Positions 1-12,254 of a stretch of 64,000 nt of DNA are shown one piece after another (position 1 is the first letter of the stretch; every line of letters begins with the position of its first letter). Where the stretch lies: contig NC_058150.1 in the NCBI RefSeq assembly GCF_011075055.1, forward strand, positions 12,801,408 to 12,865,407, in the 5' to 3' direction. Under the pieces are notes generated by a model. The model was not told the DNA's origin. It searched no databases and worked only from the letters and a program-made list of their open reading frames with translations. Source of the DNA: Mangifera indica. Lineage: Eukaryota; Streptophyta; Magnoliopsida; Sapindales; Anacardiaceae. A program made the position numbers and the translations under genes.

Positions 1-2748
1 TTACAAAGTTATCTAATCCTTATGCCAAATGCAAATATGACATTTAATTCAGATAGGTATATCATTGTATAGATATAAAATGTTAGATTTGTCATTGTAC
101 TCCCACTTGCTTTCGTATACAAATATCTTATTTATCTAAGTAAAACCAAAAGATTTTATGGTTTTATCTATATAAATATTTTTTTTAATTTTGACGTTCA
201 CATGAGTTCTTAAATAGAATTCACCAACTTGTATACCCAACCAACTCCAATTCTAGATTGATATCATTGGTTATGATATAGTCACAACAATTCTAAGTTT
301 TATCCACTAAAGCTACTATTGACAATTAATTGTCAAACCTTTAATATAATGCAACAATTATGAGCGTATTTAGATTTTAATATCACTCATAGGTATCAAA
401 TTTTAACGTCATAAAGGACTAGTGCATTTATCATGAGTTATAAGAATTTTATTTCTTATAAACTCATAATGCACCTCATTATTCCTACATTATTATGTAT
501 ACATAGACTGATTACCCATTTCCTTTTTTGAATGAGTAATTTTTGTTGTGATGTTCAACCATCTTTCGATGGTACATCATATATTTTATGTCTATCTTTC
601 TTATAAGCTAGAACTCGATTGATTGAATTATGTTATTCTCTGACTTGATCTTTTAGAGAATTATATTTAAAAGAATCTTCCAGGATAGATTTTAAAACTT
701 GTTTGGTATTGGAGAGACAATATTCTTTAAGTTTTCTTTAGAATATTACATAAGAAAAACTTTGGTTTAACTAACTCAAATTAATTGCTTAACATCAATG
801 TCATTACCATTGTTAAATAAATCATTGGTCTTCAATCCTCTCAGATGAAGAAAAAGATACAAAAAATGTCATGCAAGCAAGAAGAATAAAAATCAAAATA
901 TGATTAAAGCATATAAGAGAAGGATTAGAAGTTTACCTTCTCCTTTGCTTCCTATAGAGATATAGGATGATAAATAAGCTTTACAAATGTAGAAGCCTCT
1001 AAAGAAAATCCACCTCCAAGCTTGGTTCTTCTTGGCCAAGACAAAAGGAGAGAAGAGAAAGAGTTTTAGACTTTTAGTGTGAGAAGAAAAAGTGTGAAAA
1101 TGACTTAGTAGTCTAAAATTGAACTAAAATCACACTTATATAATGGTGGCCTCTTTTGTAATTTAAAAATTCTTATTTGGCCCAACTAATTCATAATTTG
1201 AAGTTTTGTCATGCATGTATATCAAATATACACCTTAGCTACCTGAATTTCATCTCATTAACATCTTAACATTTAAAATGTTATTTTTGCACACATATAA
1301 CATTTTATATGATTTTCATTATCCTTTGGAAGGTGCTAGCCAACCTTGGATAATTAATTCTTCCTCTCGTAAACTTGGTTTATTGGTGTGACCCTTTAGG
1401 TTCATTATGGCATAGCCATGAGTCTTTTTTTAGAAGATTCAAAAGTGTATCCAGAAAACTGAATACTATAGTAAACAACTAGTAATGTGTCATAGCCCTT
1501 AAACCACGATGAAGAAATACTCAACCAAACCTAATATCTCCAATGATACTTTTTCTGTAGGTAATATCCTTCCGTTGTCCAATCTAAAACAATTTCGGAC
1601 TCGTGGATCATCAAAGTCTTAATTTTTAATTCTTTACGAATCGTTGATTTAAATATTCAGAACACGTAATTACGAACATCCTTTATATGACTTACATTAT
1701 ACTTTGGCTAGAGATTTCGATTTCCAATAGTTAATGACATTCGCTTTAGAACTTAGATTTGAATAGAATAAATAGATATTAAAAACCTAATACTTTTCGA
1801 GTCAACAAATCACATATTGATCATCATTTGTCTTCATACACAAATAACACATAACTAACATGATTTCTCATACATAATGTGGTTAACACTGTATTTATAC
1901 ACCACATGAATCACACGTATCCATATCAGATCCAATTATGGCATTTTAGGTCAACGGATTACTTCATACACTAGTAGGATCATATGTTAAGTCACTAACT
2001 ATGATTTAATGACCATGCGATTTATCATTATTAGTCATGTTTGAAAAATAGTTTTCTAAGTATTAATTCATACTAATACCTTAATGACAAGACCATTGTC
2101 ATCATCCGTATTAATATCATCTCATGACATTCAATAGAGGTATTTAGTATGTCTATTATATGATATAATTGCCCAAGTTATATCATGTCCATTGGGAACA
2201 ATTAAATTATTCAGTTTGCATTAAGTGAGTTATTTGGGTAGTTCACACACATACTTTATATTATTGAAAATAAAGGAAATAGTTTATGCATATAAACAAA
2301 AAAACTATATCTTTATTAATTAATTATTAAAAGATTATATACAAGATGAAATGTTTTGAAACCAACAATACGAATGGTTCTTAGGACATACACTAACACA
2401 TTCAACATATACAAAATGTGTTATATATATAAACATGAATATGGGTTATAATTTATAACGTATTACTTTAAAACAGTTAATGGGTATCAAAACTCCCACT
2501 ACACCTTAGGTAGTACATTGGACTATTTGTTTTATGTATTCACCTTCTTGATTTAACCCAAGTGATTAAAAACACATGTTATAAAATTCTTTATTTCATT
2601 CTTGATTTCCATGAATTTCTTCAAGGTATCCAAATTTGTATTTCTGAAGGTGTACAAATCATATTCACTGGAATTTCTAATAAATCGATTGAAATTCAAA
2701 ATTTGTTGTATTCGATACTAACTATTAATTCTCGTTGTTTGGACGAAA
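1..2748. other. Gene-free AT-rich repeat debris
   Basis: No convincing coding region is visible on either strand. The text has the look of decayed LTR-retrotransposon non-coding sequence, with phrases such as ACTCCCACT near 100 and 2490, but no LTR pair, primer-binding site or protease/RT peptide could be found. A short imperfect hairpin lies at 433-467 (14-15 bp arms ATGAGTTATAAGAA / TTCTTATAAACTCAT, 6-nt loop). A 63-codon open frame at 2562-2753 has no recognisable content and is treated as chance. Confidence 0.5.
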
Positions 2749-3256
2749 TTTAATAGTTGAGTAATGCTCCTACTGAAAGTAGTGAGAGGTTGACATAGTT
2801 ACCTTTGTCTAAAAGACATAACCAGTATCCATCATATAACAAAAATTGAATGAATTGAAATTATAGCCATGACTTAATCTTTCATGCAATTTGACATAAC
2901 ATCATTTAATAATCTTCATTGAGATGATGTTTAATAGTTGAATAATATTTTTACTAAAGTTAGTAAGAGATCAACATAATCATCTTTGACTTGATGGACA
3001 TAACTGGCATTCATTATTTGACAAAAGTCCAACAACTCAAAATACTGATCATGACTAAGTCTTTCGTGTCATCTAACACATCATTGTTTAATAATCATTA
3101 TTAAGATAGTATTCAATAGTTGGATAATACTCTTTCTAAGGTTAGTAAGAGGTCGACACATTCATCTTTGTCTTGATAGACATAACTAATGTTCATTATT
3201 GAACAAAAATCAAACAACTCAAAATACTATTAACTAAGTCCTTTATGTGTCAAATT
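2749..3256. repeat. Three-unit tandem repeat, ~182 bp period
   Basis: Three successive units begin at 2749, 2930 and 3112 with TTTAATAGTTGA / TTTAATAGTTGA / TTCAATAGTTGG. Each continues with a stretch reading roughly ACTaaagttAGTaAGAGgTcgACAtA, then a second shared block (GACATAACTgg..TTCATtATt) and a closing block (CTAAGTCtTT.ATGtGTCa). Units are clearly homologous but diverged. They are probably part of a retroelement untranslated region, which is an inference. Confidence 0.8.
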
Positions 3257-3992
3257 ATGGTCTAGTTAATTTATATGATTTAAAATTAATGAAATAATCG
3301 TAGTTACAAATCTTACAAAAGTTTTATTTCTAAAAAATATTACAACTGATTTTATTTCTATTTTATCTTGCTAGTAAACAAAAGTGAATACATTAATCCT
3401 ACAACTACAACTAATGTGGCGTGCACATGCTGCATTTCAAACTTATAGGTTCATATCTTCTTTCGGCAGACATCCACCATGTCTTGGTTCCTACACATCA
3501 ATCAAATATGAGAATTTTAAATCCCAAGTTAAATAACATAAAATTTTGAGAAAATGTTCGATTCTTAATCATACCTAAAGTTAAAAATTAAGTCTTCCTC
3601 TTTTTGTTAGTTGGTAAGGTTTTGTAGTGTTTGCTTTAGTGACTAGGTTTACCACATTGAAAGCAACTTTCTTTACTCTTACTAACTGCACCATAATGAG
3701 TGTTTACTGTGTCCTAAGGTATAGGCTGAGATTCATAATTCAGTTTAGCCTTTGTCTTACTTCTTTCTTTTTCCCTTGTCAAACTGGTTTCAACCTATTT
3801 GGCCATTCTTATATATATGTTAACATACATTACTATCTTTAACAATCCTTTCGTGGATTCCTTTTTGTTGTCCTTCATAAAGTCCATAACGAACTTAGTG
3901 TAAGGTACAAGTGGAGACAAGATAATAATGTTGAAGGCCATGTTATTCGTCATACATGAGCCTCAAGTTTTGGCTCTCTTAATCAATTTAAT
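3257..3992. other. Intergenic, nothing recognised
   Basis: AT-rich sequence with a 71-codon plus-strand open frame (3627-3842) lacking any family signature. No RNA gene or repeat end is seen. Confidence 0.4.
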
Positions 3993-4194
3993 TATATTAT
4001 CCACTTTGGACACATAGTTCATCATGATTTTTTTTTTAGTTTGTAAACCAAAAACATCTTGATAGCTTAAAGAGCTCACATGCTATTTAACCAATCTCAA
4101 TTTAGCATCCTCAAGCGATGTGAGATACGCATACAAACCCAACATCTCTCTTGTGCATTTTCAGTGTGGGATTTCTCTAAGTGTCACATCAAGC
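3993..4194 (+). repeat. LTR-like repeat copy R1
   Basis: First of three related ~200-bp copies. Shared landmarks in order are TTATCCACTTTGGACACATAG, CATCATG.TTTT, CTTaAagaGCTCAcatG.TATTTAACCa, TGTGaGATACgcAtACAaA, CCCAACATCTCTCTTGTG and GTGTGGGATTTctCTAAG. This wording (tgtggga, after a short-spaced ttgtcyrctttgg motif) recurs in many plant LTR or solo-LTR fragments. Family assignment is an inference. Confidence 0.65.
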
Positions 4195-4997
4195 TTATTG
4201 GATTCCACTCTTGGATTAAGAAAAGTTCCAAAAAATTTCCTCTATCTAAGAACATTTTTCTCATCGTCATCTCCCCTACTTTTAGCACTAGGAGTTTTAC
4301 CCTTCGAATAGACACTAGATTGCCCATGGTGGGTATTTTACTAGCTTGTCAACTTTTAGTTACACTTAATTTACAATTCAAGTTGCTATGGCCAAATTTC
4401 CTACATGAAACATATCTTAAAGGTCTCTAACTATATTATGTTCTGAGCTTAATTTTGTCTCCATTTGGAAAAACTAGATCAATGAAGTTAGGAAAGGCTT
4501 TATCCACATTCATCTCAACACTTACCTTGGTGAAATTACAACCTAGTACCTTCTTCAATAATAACATCTATAAAAGAGGGGGCTCTCTAAACTAGTCGCA
4601 ATATAAATCAACTTCTTTGGGTTCAAACATTCCAAAGGATCACCAAATATTTTAACCTAAATAGCAATTTTTGTTATGCTCTTCGAAATTAAGTTAAGGT
4701 TCATAGTCCATTTATTACAAAGAAAAGTTACCCCACAAGAACCAAGGGCCATCCGTAATAACTTTGAGCAAATCATCTAAATTCTTAAACTTGAAGAAGA
4801 GCATACCTTGTTCATTCGAAAACACCTCCATAAGGCTAAGGCTAGCCTACATTTTGTTTGCAAAATGTTTAACCACCAAGAAAGGACAAGTTTTCCCTAA
4901 ACAAAACCTAACAACACAATTCTCCCATTTTTTGGCTCATAAGATAGCCATTTCTTCAAGAAGAACAACACAAGCTCTAATTCGGCCCACTGTCAAG
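4195..4997. other. Sequence between repeat copies R1 and R2
   Basis: No recognised gene. Open frames at 4080-4430 and 4764-5069 overlap the repeat family and show no conserved domain, so they are not called. Confidence 0.4.
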
Positions 4998-5210
4998 ATA
5001 TTGTCTACTTTGAACACACAGTCCATCATGGTTTTGCTTTTAAGCTTTACACCCCAAAACGCGTCTTAACAGTTTAAGAAGCTCACAGGTTATTTAACCA
5101 GTTAAATTCTTCTACCTCTAATCGATGTGGGATACATAGACAGAATACAAATAAACCTAATATATTTTCCGTGTTTTGTCAATATGGGATTTACTTAAGG
5201 GTATCACATA
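4998..5210 (+). repeat. LTR-like repeat copy R2
   Basis: Second copy of the R1 repeat. It carries TTGTCTACTTTGAACACACAG, CCAAAACGCGTCTTAACAG, AGGTTATTTAACCAGTTAAA and GATGTGGGATACATAGACAG. It is closest to R3, with which it shares CAAAACGCGTCTTAACAGTT exactly. Confidence 0.75.
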
Positions 5211-5334
5211 AACCCCCTCTTATGGAACTCAATATCCTCGTTGAGGTTTACCTCTCCATCATTCAAGAGGATACATGAAGTCGCTCTAATATCATTTGTA
5301 ACATCCTTGGTCTAATAATCTAGTCCACTGTTTA

Positions 5335-5535
5335 TATATTATCCACTTTGGACACATAGTCTATCATGGTTTTGTTTCTAGGCTTTGCAACCTCAAAACG
5401 CGTCTTAACAGTTTAAGGAACTCATAGGTTATTTAACTTGTTAAATTCTCTCACGTCTAACTAATGTGGGATACATAGACAGAATATAGATAGACCCAAC
5501 ATCTCTCTCATACTTTGTCGATGTGGGATTTGCCT
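5335..5535 (+). repeat. LTR-like repeat copy R3
   Basis: Third copy. It carries TTATCCACTTTGGACACATAG, CAAAACGCGTCTTAACAGTT, AATGTGGGATACATAGACAG, CCCAACATCTCTC and GATGTGGGATTTGCCTAA. The R2-R3 starts are about 337 bp apart and R1-R2 about 1 kb, so the copies are clustered but not a regular tandem array. The R2-R3 spacer contains TGTAACATCC, a common plant LTR start. Confidence 0.75.
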
Positions 5536-5539
5536 AAAA

Positions 5540-6760
5540 GTGGGGAGAAAAATTCCAATGGGCAATTAAAGTGACTACAATCAAAGAGTTTCAACCACAA
5601 CCTACTAAGAGCATTAAAAGGACTTAGAGGCACAAAGGAACTAACAACCAACATAAACAAACTATGAGACAATTTTGTAGAATAAGACACTAGAAGGCCA
5701 TCCAAAGCAGACCTAAGAGGATAGGTGAACAACAAATCCATTCCATTACCCATGTGGGCAAAGAATCGGGAAAAAAAAAAAGAATAAAAAACACTTACCA
5801 AGATTGAGTTATAGAAACATAATAGAATAGAGCAACCAAACAACACTTGTAGATGAACGATGCATAGACAAAAGAAAGGCCAAATGAAAACAACAACAAC
5901 CAAGCAAACAATCCCAACCTAAACTAGGTCAATAACCAGCCCAACCTAAAAACACTTGACCACAAATAACAACCCAACCTCACACCTTTTAAGTTGGCCA
6001 AAACACACCTCACACTACAAAGACAAGCCTATACTCAAAACACCCTTAGCACAAAATAACAAACCTAAAGAATCAACATCAAGTCGCAAAAGACCCCTAG
6101 CATAACACACCTAGGCCAACCTAGATGAAAACGCAAAACCCATAAAAAGAAGTACACGACTAGCAAAGTGAACACCTCAATAGGAACCAATAAGCAAAAT
6201 GCACTAATGCAACACCTGCAAAACCTAGCAATAGGAAAGTCCTGCCAATGACTATCAATAAAACTAACAAGAGAAGGAAGTAAGACCAACCACCAGGCAC
6301 TAAAAAAACAACAACCAAGAAATAAGACACTGCACCATATTGGAGGAGTGTCCAAAAGAGAACCAACAACCTAAGGACAAAACTACCCAAACAATAAACA
6401 TAACTTACTAGGCAAATTGCACACCATAACCTAAACCACCAACACAAGAAAATAAAAGACAGTTAAAAGCCAACCACTATTGACACAAACATGAGGAATC
6501 ACTAACTGAGACCATGGTAAAGAACCATAAAGAAGAAAGTAAAGTCAACGCCCAATGATGAAAGTACACAACAATGAAGAGAGGGAAAGACTGCAAAGAA
6601 AGAGGGAAGGAATAAAGAGGGGGAGGGAGAGTAGGACGGGGGAAAAGGGAGACAACCAAGAGGTTAGTGGGTAGAGGTGAACACAGGTGATAGATAACCA
6701 AAAAAGTAAAGGGAAGGGTGGAGGATGAAGGTTAGAGATCAAGGAAGGAGATTTCTTACA
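5540..6760. other. Strand-asymmetric A/C-rich block ending in a purine tract
   Basis: From about 5560 to 6480 the plus strand is rich in A and C (repeated CAACC, ACAACA, CCTAAAACAC). From about 6565 to 6740 it is almost pure A/G. The complementary strand therefore gives long stop-poor frames (5508-5903, 6065-6447, 6477-6742) full of V, F, L and W. These have no domain and look like composition artefacts. The block may be a non-autonomous LTR or LINE-like insertion; no terminal repeats were found. Confidence 0.5.
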
Positions 6761-9180
6761 CTAGCCATTTCTATTTTTATGCAATCTACAAGATTACATT
6801 TATATTTCACATTGTGTCTACATATGAAAGCTATCATTTTCTACCAAATTAGAATCATGTAATCAATGTAATTATCATGTTTTTTTTTTTTTAATAGAAT
6901 TAGAATATGAATAAAATCTTATATTCATTGTTGTATTAAAAATACCTTAATATCATAATTACATGTAACCCCATTTCCTTATCCTATAAATATAAAGAAT
7001 TACAAAATTAACCGGGATGGGGAGAACAATTATCTTGTAACTAACACCAATATTCTTTTACATTTAAAAAAGACGTAAATAATATAATCATTGAAGTAGA
7101 CTTGTAAGTAACAAACTACAATACGCTAAGAACATTCTTATCTTCACAATATCTCACCCTAAGTCACATCCTCAATTCAACTATTTTTCATTTACTATGT
7201 AAGATTTTGCATACTTCTTGCTGTTATAAATATTCATATCAACACTTGGAAATGAATTTGTTTAATGCTACAACTAAGAGATTTAGGGGAAAACCTCTAG
7301 TGATCTAGTGACAATACATAAATCAATTGATGAGGCTATGTTCTACATTGTGGAAACAATCTTTAATAAAACATATCTCACTTGAAAAAATTTCATCAAA
7401 TTTCAATCTTTTTTTGTTAATTAAAATGAAATTCATCAAATTCTATCTCAAATTAGAAAAAATTCAAAGATAATCACTGAAAATTGAGAAAACATATCTC
7501 ACTTGAAAAATTACGCTTACCACAATCTAACCTCACCTAGTGGAAAACATTAGTTACCCCCCAAAGTCTTAGCACCCAGTAAAAATCAACAAACCTGCCA
7601 AAAACATAACTTCACCTAATACTTAATGCTTATCAGTGAAAAATTTCAATGAAACCCCTAGGCGTTGTCATCTAGTATAATATCAAATATCTCCCCATCA
7701 CCACTTTTATACAAATTTTAAGTAACCCCTAGTAGGCATTGATGCTTAGTAGTATATCATATAACCCCTTCATTTTGCCTACTAGAGACATCATTTACCT
7801 TCTAGACAATTTTTTCTTAGTACAATTTTGAGCTACCCCACAAAAAGCCTACAGGAAAATTATTGATGTTTATCATATTCATCAAAACCCTATCAGTAGA
7901 TGTGATTTGCTAATAGGTATAATCTTGCCTATTTGGCAAATGATGCCTGCCAACATGACTTTTATGATTTCATGCCAAATCTTTTGTTCCATATGAAAAA
8001 AAAAAATCTCTAACCTTCTTAAATCACTTTTCTACCAATATTGAATCAATTTTCACAGATAAATAGAACATTCATCAGCTAAAATTCCTGAATCCATATT
8101 GAAAATGGAAAACACAATCCCAAACCAATTAACACTATATACTAAACTTTTGACTCATTTAGAGTAAGTTGTAGTTTTAAAAATGATGATTTTGAGTGGG
8201 AATGCCTCTACCTTTGTTACGTTTGCAATTTGAATATTGGTCAACTTTAGTTGAAAAAAAAAAATCTTGTATAGATTAGATAAAATTTGTCTAAATCTAT
8301 TTTAATAGTTTTGATCAGATGACTTCAAAAGTATTGACTAATTTTGTATACTCCCTCAAAGTAGCTATTTAAATTAATTTCTCCTTTAAATATTATATTT
8401 TGGTTACAAAATATTTAAATTTTTTATTTTTTATATTTAGTTTAGTCCTATTAAAATATATATCTTACACTTTAAATCCCTTTAACCTAAAATTCTTATA
8501 TTTATTTTTTGAATACGCCAAGGGCCTAGACCTTACTTGCACAAGTCCTTATGAGTAGGGCCCATCTCAACTTCTCCTTAAGATTTAACCTAGACTAGGC
8601 TATGCGAGCACAGGTTCAACTTGCCCCAAACTAGTTTAGGCTTAAAAATTGGTTTGACACAATTTAGTTCAATTCAAATTCTTTTAATTTACATTCAAGC
8701 TAAGTTCAATTTAGAAAATTTAACTTATTTTTAAAATTAAATTGAGCTCAAGCTAAAAAAATTTTGATTTGGTTTGGCTTATGAGCTGAATGGATAATTT
8801 AATTTGATTCAAATTTAACTCATATCTTAATTTAAATTATGTTAAGTAATTATTAAAACAATATTATTTTATCTATTATTTGATAAAATAATAACAGTTT
8901 GTCACTAATTTGAACCATAAATATAAATTATGAATTTAAACTATAAATTTAAATTAAATTATTTTTATTTAAATCAAATTTAAATTAATCTTAATTTTGA
9001 ATCAATGAATCAAATTAAACTCAAACTGATTTATGATCCATTAAAACTGAATTCGAGACGAGGACTACTCGGAGAGGGCCCAATTCTATTCTGTCCACCT
9101 CTAGCACATGCCCGTTTGGACCATGAGCAACGCTAGGCTTAGGAGCCCTAAACGCCCCGTTTTACCGGCGTTATACATCT
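6761..9180. other. AT-rich intergenic region with decayed repeats
   Basis: No gene is visible. Around 7530-7960 short phrases recur in varied form (ACCCCTAGtagGCaTTGaTGctTAGTA and similar), suggesting an old repeat. From 8500 to 9110 the text alternates phrases like CTCAAATTTAA and TTTAATTTGATTC and ends in a GC-richer GAGGGCCCAATTC segment. This is the style of the long palindromic CTCAAGTTCGAG-type elements seen again at 26.6, 29.3, 30.4, 51.6 and 59.4 kb. Confidence 0.4.
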
Positions 9181-9373
9181 TATAATAGAAGAGAAAAATG
9201 GTTAGAAACTACTGAAATAAAATATTTAAATATTAATTGTACATCTTGCACTAATCAGCACGATCTGGGAAAAGGTATGACTTGTCGGCCACCACAAAAG
9301 CCTAACGACGTTGCCCTAGTTCCTATGTTTACACTGAACTGAAGGGTTTCTCTGTTTTTCTTATTGAAAAGCC
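9181..9373 (+). promoter_or_regulatory. Upstream region of HLH-BED-hAT copy 1, shared with copy 2
   Basis: This stretch matches 19208-19427 upstream of the sister gene. Shared phrases include AAAATGGTTRGAAACYASTGAA, TATTTAAATATTAATTGTAC and ATCTTGCAYTAATCAGC. The duplication therefore included the proximal promoter and 5' leader. TATTTAAATA is the only TATA-like site. It lies about 145 bp before the ATG in copy 1. Promoter role is inferred from position. Confidence 0.5.
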
Positions 9374-11602
9374 ATGGAAGCAATATCCGTTGGATCTGAT
9401 CCTCGTTTTTATTTTCAAGTTAAGTATTTGTTTTCTCATTTATTCATGTTAAATCCATGATTCTTTCTAATACTTGTGCAATATCTGTAGGTGGGAAAGA
9501 TGAAAATCAGTGAGGGGATAAAATGTTTGCAAGATTTGGTACAATGGTACAAAAACAACTGGACCCCAGAAAATGCTGGAATCCTTGATGAATCCATAGC
9601 CTACCTTCAATCTCTTCAACGACAAGCACAGGTAACCTTACCAACTGCCCGTCATGTTTAAAACTATAGTGGTTCTGGTTTTCTATCTAAGTACACTTGT
9701 TTCAAATATTAGCATCTGGGTCCTTGGATTGAGCTGAAATTGTTTAAATCTGAAGAACAAAATGCCACTAAGCGTTTCTTCGCGAATGTTTCCTTCCTTG
9801 CTAGGTTTACTCGGCTTATCTTTCATTCAGCTTAATTTTATTTGTCTTTTTATTGGGTATTAGGTGATAGTGTTTATGTATATTAACAGGAAATCATTGA
9901 AAATAATGAGCAAAATGACAATTCTGGACCTAGTCTAGATGAAAAGATGGTGCTCGATACAAATTTTCTGAATTCATCATGTTCTAAACGAAAAAGAAGG
10001 ACAAATGATTGGGAAGACTTCATCTCTTTAGGCTCAAATGAGAAGGAATGGGTTCAATGTAAATATTGTAAGAGAGACTTTGTAAGAATAAGTAAGAGTG
10101 AAACCTTACATCTCAGACATCATTTAAAAAGATGCCCAGGTTTGACAAATCATGGTGCAGTAGGTAAAGCAAAAGAGAAAAGTGTGATTGATTGAGAATT
10201 GACTTGCTTTGATTTGGTGCGAAGGATTATTAAGTATGAGATAAATGGCATAAAAGATGAAATACTTGATGTTTATGCACAAGAAAAAGATAAGTTGCAG
10301 AGCTATTTAGATAAACTCCCAGGTCGTTTTAATGTAACAATTAACTTATTGTCGAAAGACAAGGTTGACTTTTGGGTTATGACAGTTTGGTTTATCGATG
10401 ATAGTTGGGAATTGAAGAAGAAGATTATTCAATTGGAAAATGATGAAATGGGAGTAGACTTACTTGAAAGAGTGAAGCGTTGGTTTCTGGATTGGAACAT
10501 AGACAAAAGAATATTGTCTATAGCTGCCAAAAATATTGACAATGGAATATTTTATTTAGCTTATGCATATAGATATGCATCAAAGGTTATTGAGCTTAAA
10601 AATTGGCTTAATGAACGGGTTCCATTTCCTTTCATCTGGAATACATGTCCTAATTTTTTAAGACATTATGTAAACAAAGTTAGATATCAATCGTCGCATC
10701 TTGTTTACATTGAAGCGAAGCAGCTTGAGGACTACTATGTGAAGTCGTCAAACAAATATAAGTTTGAATTAGCAGTGAAAAAAGTTGAGTCCATTGGTAA
10801 AAAAGTAACATCCAAAAATAATGATAGATTTCCTCTTCCAAGTTCTGATTTGCTTGATTGGGTAATAGGATGTAAAGAAGCATTTTGTGAATTGGAGCAT
10901 ACAGATCCTGGTATCAAGTCTATCAAGTTTAATTGGTATGATGCAACTTCGGTGCAAAGCTTTTTGGCAGTGTTAAATGAAGTTTCTAAAATTAAATTGG
11001 CGAATGAGTTTTTCCCTCTTCTTTTGAAAATGCTGAAGTTTGTAAAAAATGGATATTATCTCGTTCACAGCACTGCAAGACTATGCGGAGAACTGCTTGA
11101 TAAAACTAACATGGTTTTTGTGATCACAGTCATTCTAGATCCACGATTTAAAATGGATATTGTGGAACATTTCTGCAAAGAATTTCATGATAATGAGGCA
11201 GACTTACACTCTAAGAAAATCATTGATGATGTTTCAAATATTTACAATGAATATGCAAAGGATGTCAACAATTCTTCCATGGTGAGACAATATGCATTTC
11301 CAAATGAGGTTGCTTCATCAAAATCAGAACTCAACCGCTATTTGACAGATTCCAAGGTTCCTCTATATGAAGAGTTTGATATACTAGAATGGTGGCGGGT
11401 TAATTCTCCAACTTATCCAACACTAGCTATGATGGCTCGTGACTTCTTGTCAATACCTATTTCTGAGCCCTTTCTTCCAACACATTTTGATTATTCTTTG
11501 AAGAATGAAGTTGAAAATATTTATACTGGTGGGTTGGATGACGACTTAAAAAATGCTTTGGTATGTTCAAAAGTTTGGTTGAAGGACCCTGCAAATGTAT
11601 AA
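9374..11602 (+). pseudogene. HLH-BED-hAT fusion gene, copy 1, with one in-frame TGA
   Basis: Three exons join in phase 0: 9374-9418 (15 codons), 9491-9631 (47 codons) and 9890-11602. Donors are GTTAAG and GTAACC; acceptors are CTGTAG and TAACAG. Exon 2 is helix-loop-helix-like (KISEGIKCLQDLV ... ILDESIAYLQSLQRQ). Exon 3 starts with a short linker, then a BED-type finger (CKYCKRDF, paired with HLRHHLKRC). It then runs through a decayed hAT middle to a hAT C-terminal dimerisation motif (EFDILEWWRVNSPTYPTLA, then MARDFLSIPIS). At 10193-10195 there is a TGA where copy 2 has CGA. The frame after it stays open for 468 codons, so the lesion is a single transition. It is either a young nonsense pseudogene or encodes a truncated HLH-BED protein of 163 residues. 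Confidence 0.85.
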
Positions 11603-11609
11603 TGAAGTT

Positions 11610-11900
11610 GTTGAAATAAAAATATGTGTTTTATATTTTTCCCAATTAGTCCTTTCTTTTGCTATCTTGCTTATATTTATTGTCTTGAGCTTTATTGGTC
11701 AGCATTTTAATTCTAAAGCTCAAGTTTCAGCAGCAACCCTCTTTGTTGCCATTGCAATTCCATTTCCTCCAAGTCTAAGTGTGTTGCATGGCTCTGTATG
11801 CAATCTCTCTGTTAATTATTTTGATCTGCAAAACTTACATTTAATTATTCTGTACTATTTTATCTTTGTGGTGTTGCTGTAATTTTCATTTATCTTTTGA
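11610..11900 (+). pseudogene. Decayed small membrane-protein gene, fragment A
   Basis: The plus-strand frame 11595-11882 encodes hydrophobic stretches: LSFAILLIFIVLSFIG, then TLFVAIAIPFPPSLS. It is homologous to fragment B 650 bp downstream (LSFAVLLIFLSLFFSTFIGG; FTIAIPF.LSLKCV). Near 11790 a small deletion shifts the frame; in the other frame the text would read AW(L)LYAISLLIILIC, matching the end of fragment B. The parent looks like a small plant protein with two or three transmembrane helices that I cannot name. It lies just after copy 1 of the hAT fusion and is absent after copy 2. Confidence 0.6.
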
Positions 11901-12254
11901 TTGTTGCTGTAATAATTGTTACATGATTTAATGAATTACATTATTTTATGAGGATAACCGATAAATCCGGAAGCAAGACCTGAATTATGATACTACAAAA
12001 TCCATTTATCTTTTGATTCAATTTGCTTGTAGCATAACATTCTCTATAATAAAAACATGTATAATTATTTAAAGAGGATTAATTTCAATTATCAATTAAA
12101 CTTGTCTTTTGAATATATTTGATTACATTTTTTTATCGATAATTGAAGAGTCTAAATTTAGTTGTATATCCAATTTTTTATTGCTTAATCTTTTCTTTAA
12201 TGATTTTCAATGTTCCTTTTTTAACTAGACAGAACTAGGTGAAGCCAATTTCTA

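Noticed and set aside
5508..6742. Minus-strand frames rich in V, F, L and W
   Set aside because: They follow from the A/C-rich and purine-rich bias of the plus strand and show no domain.
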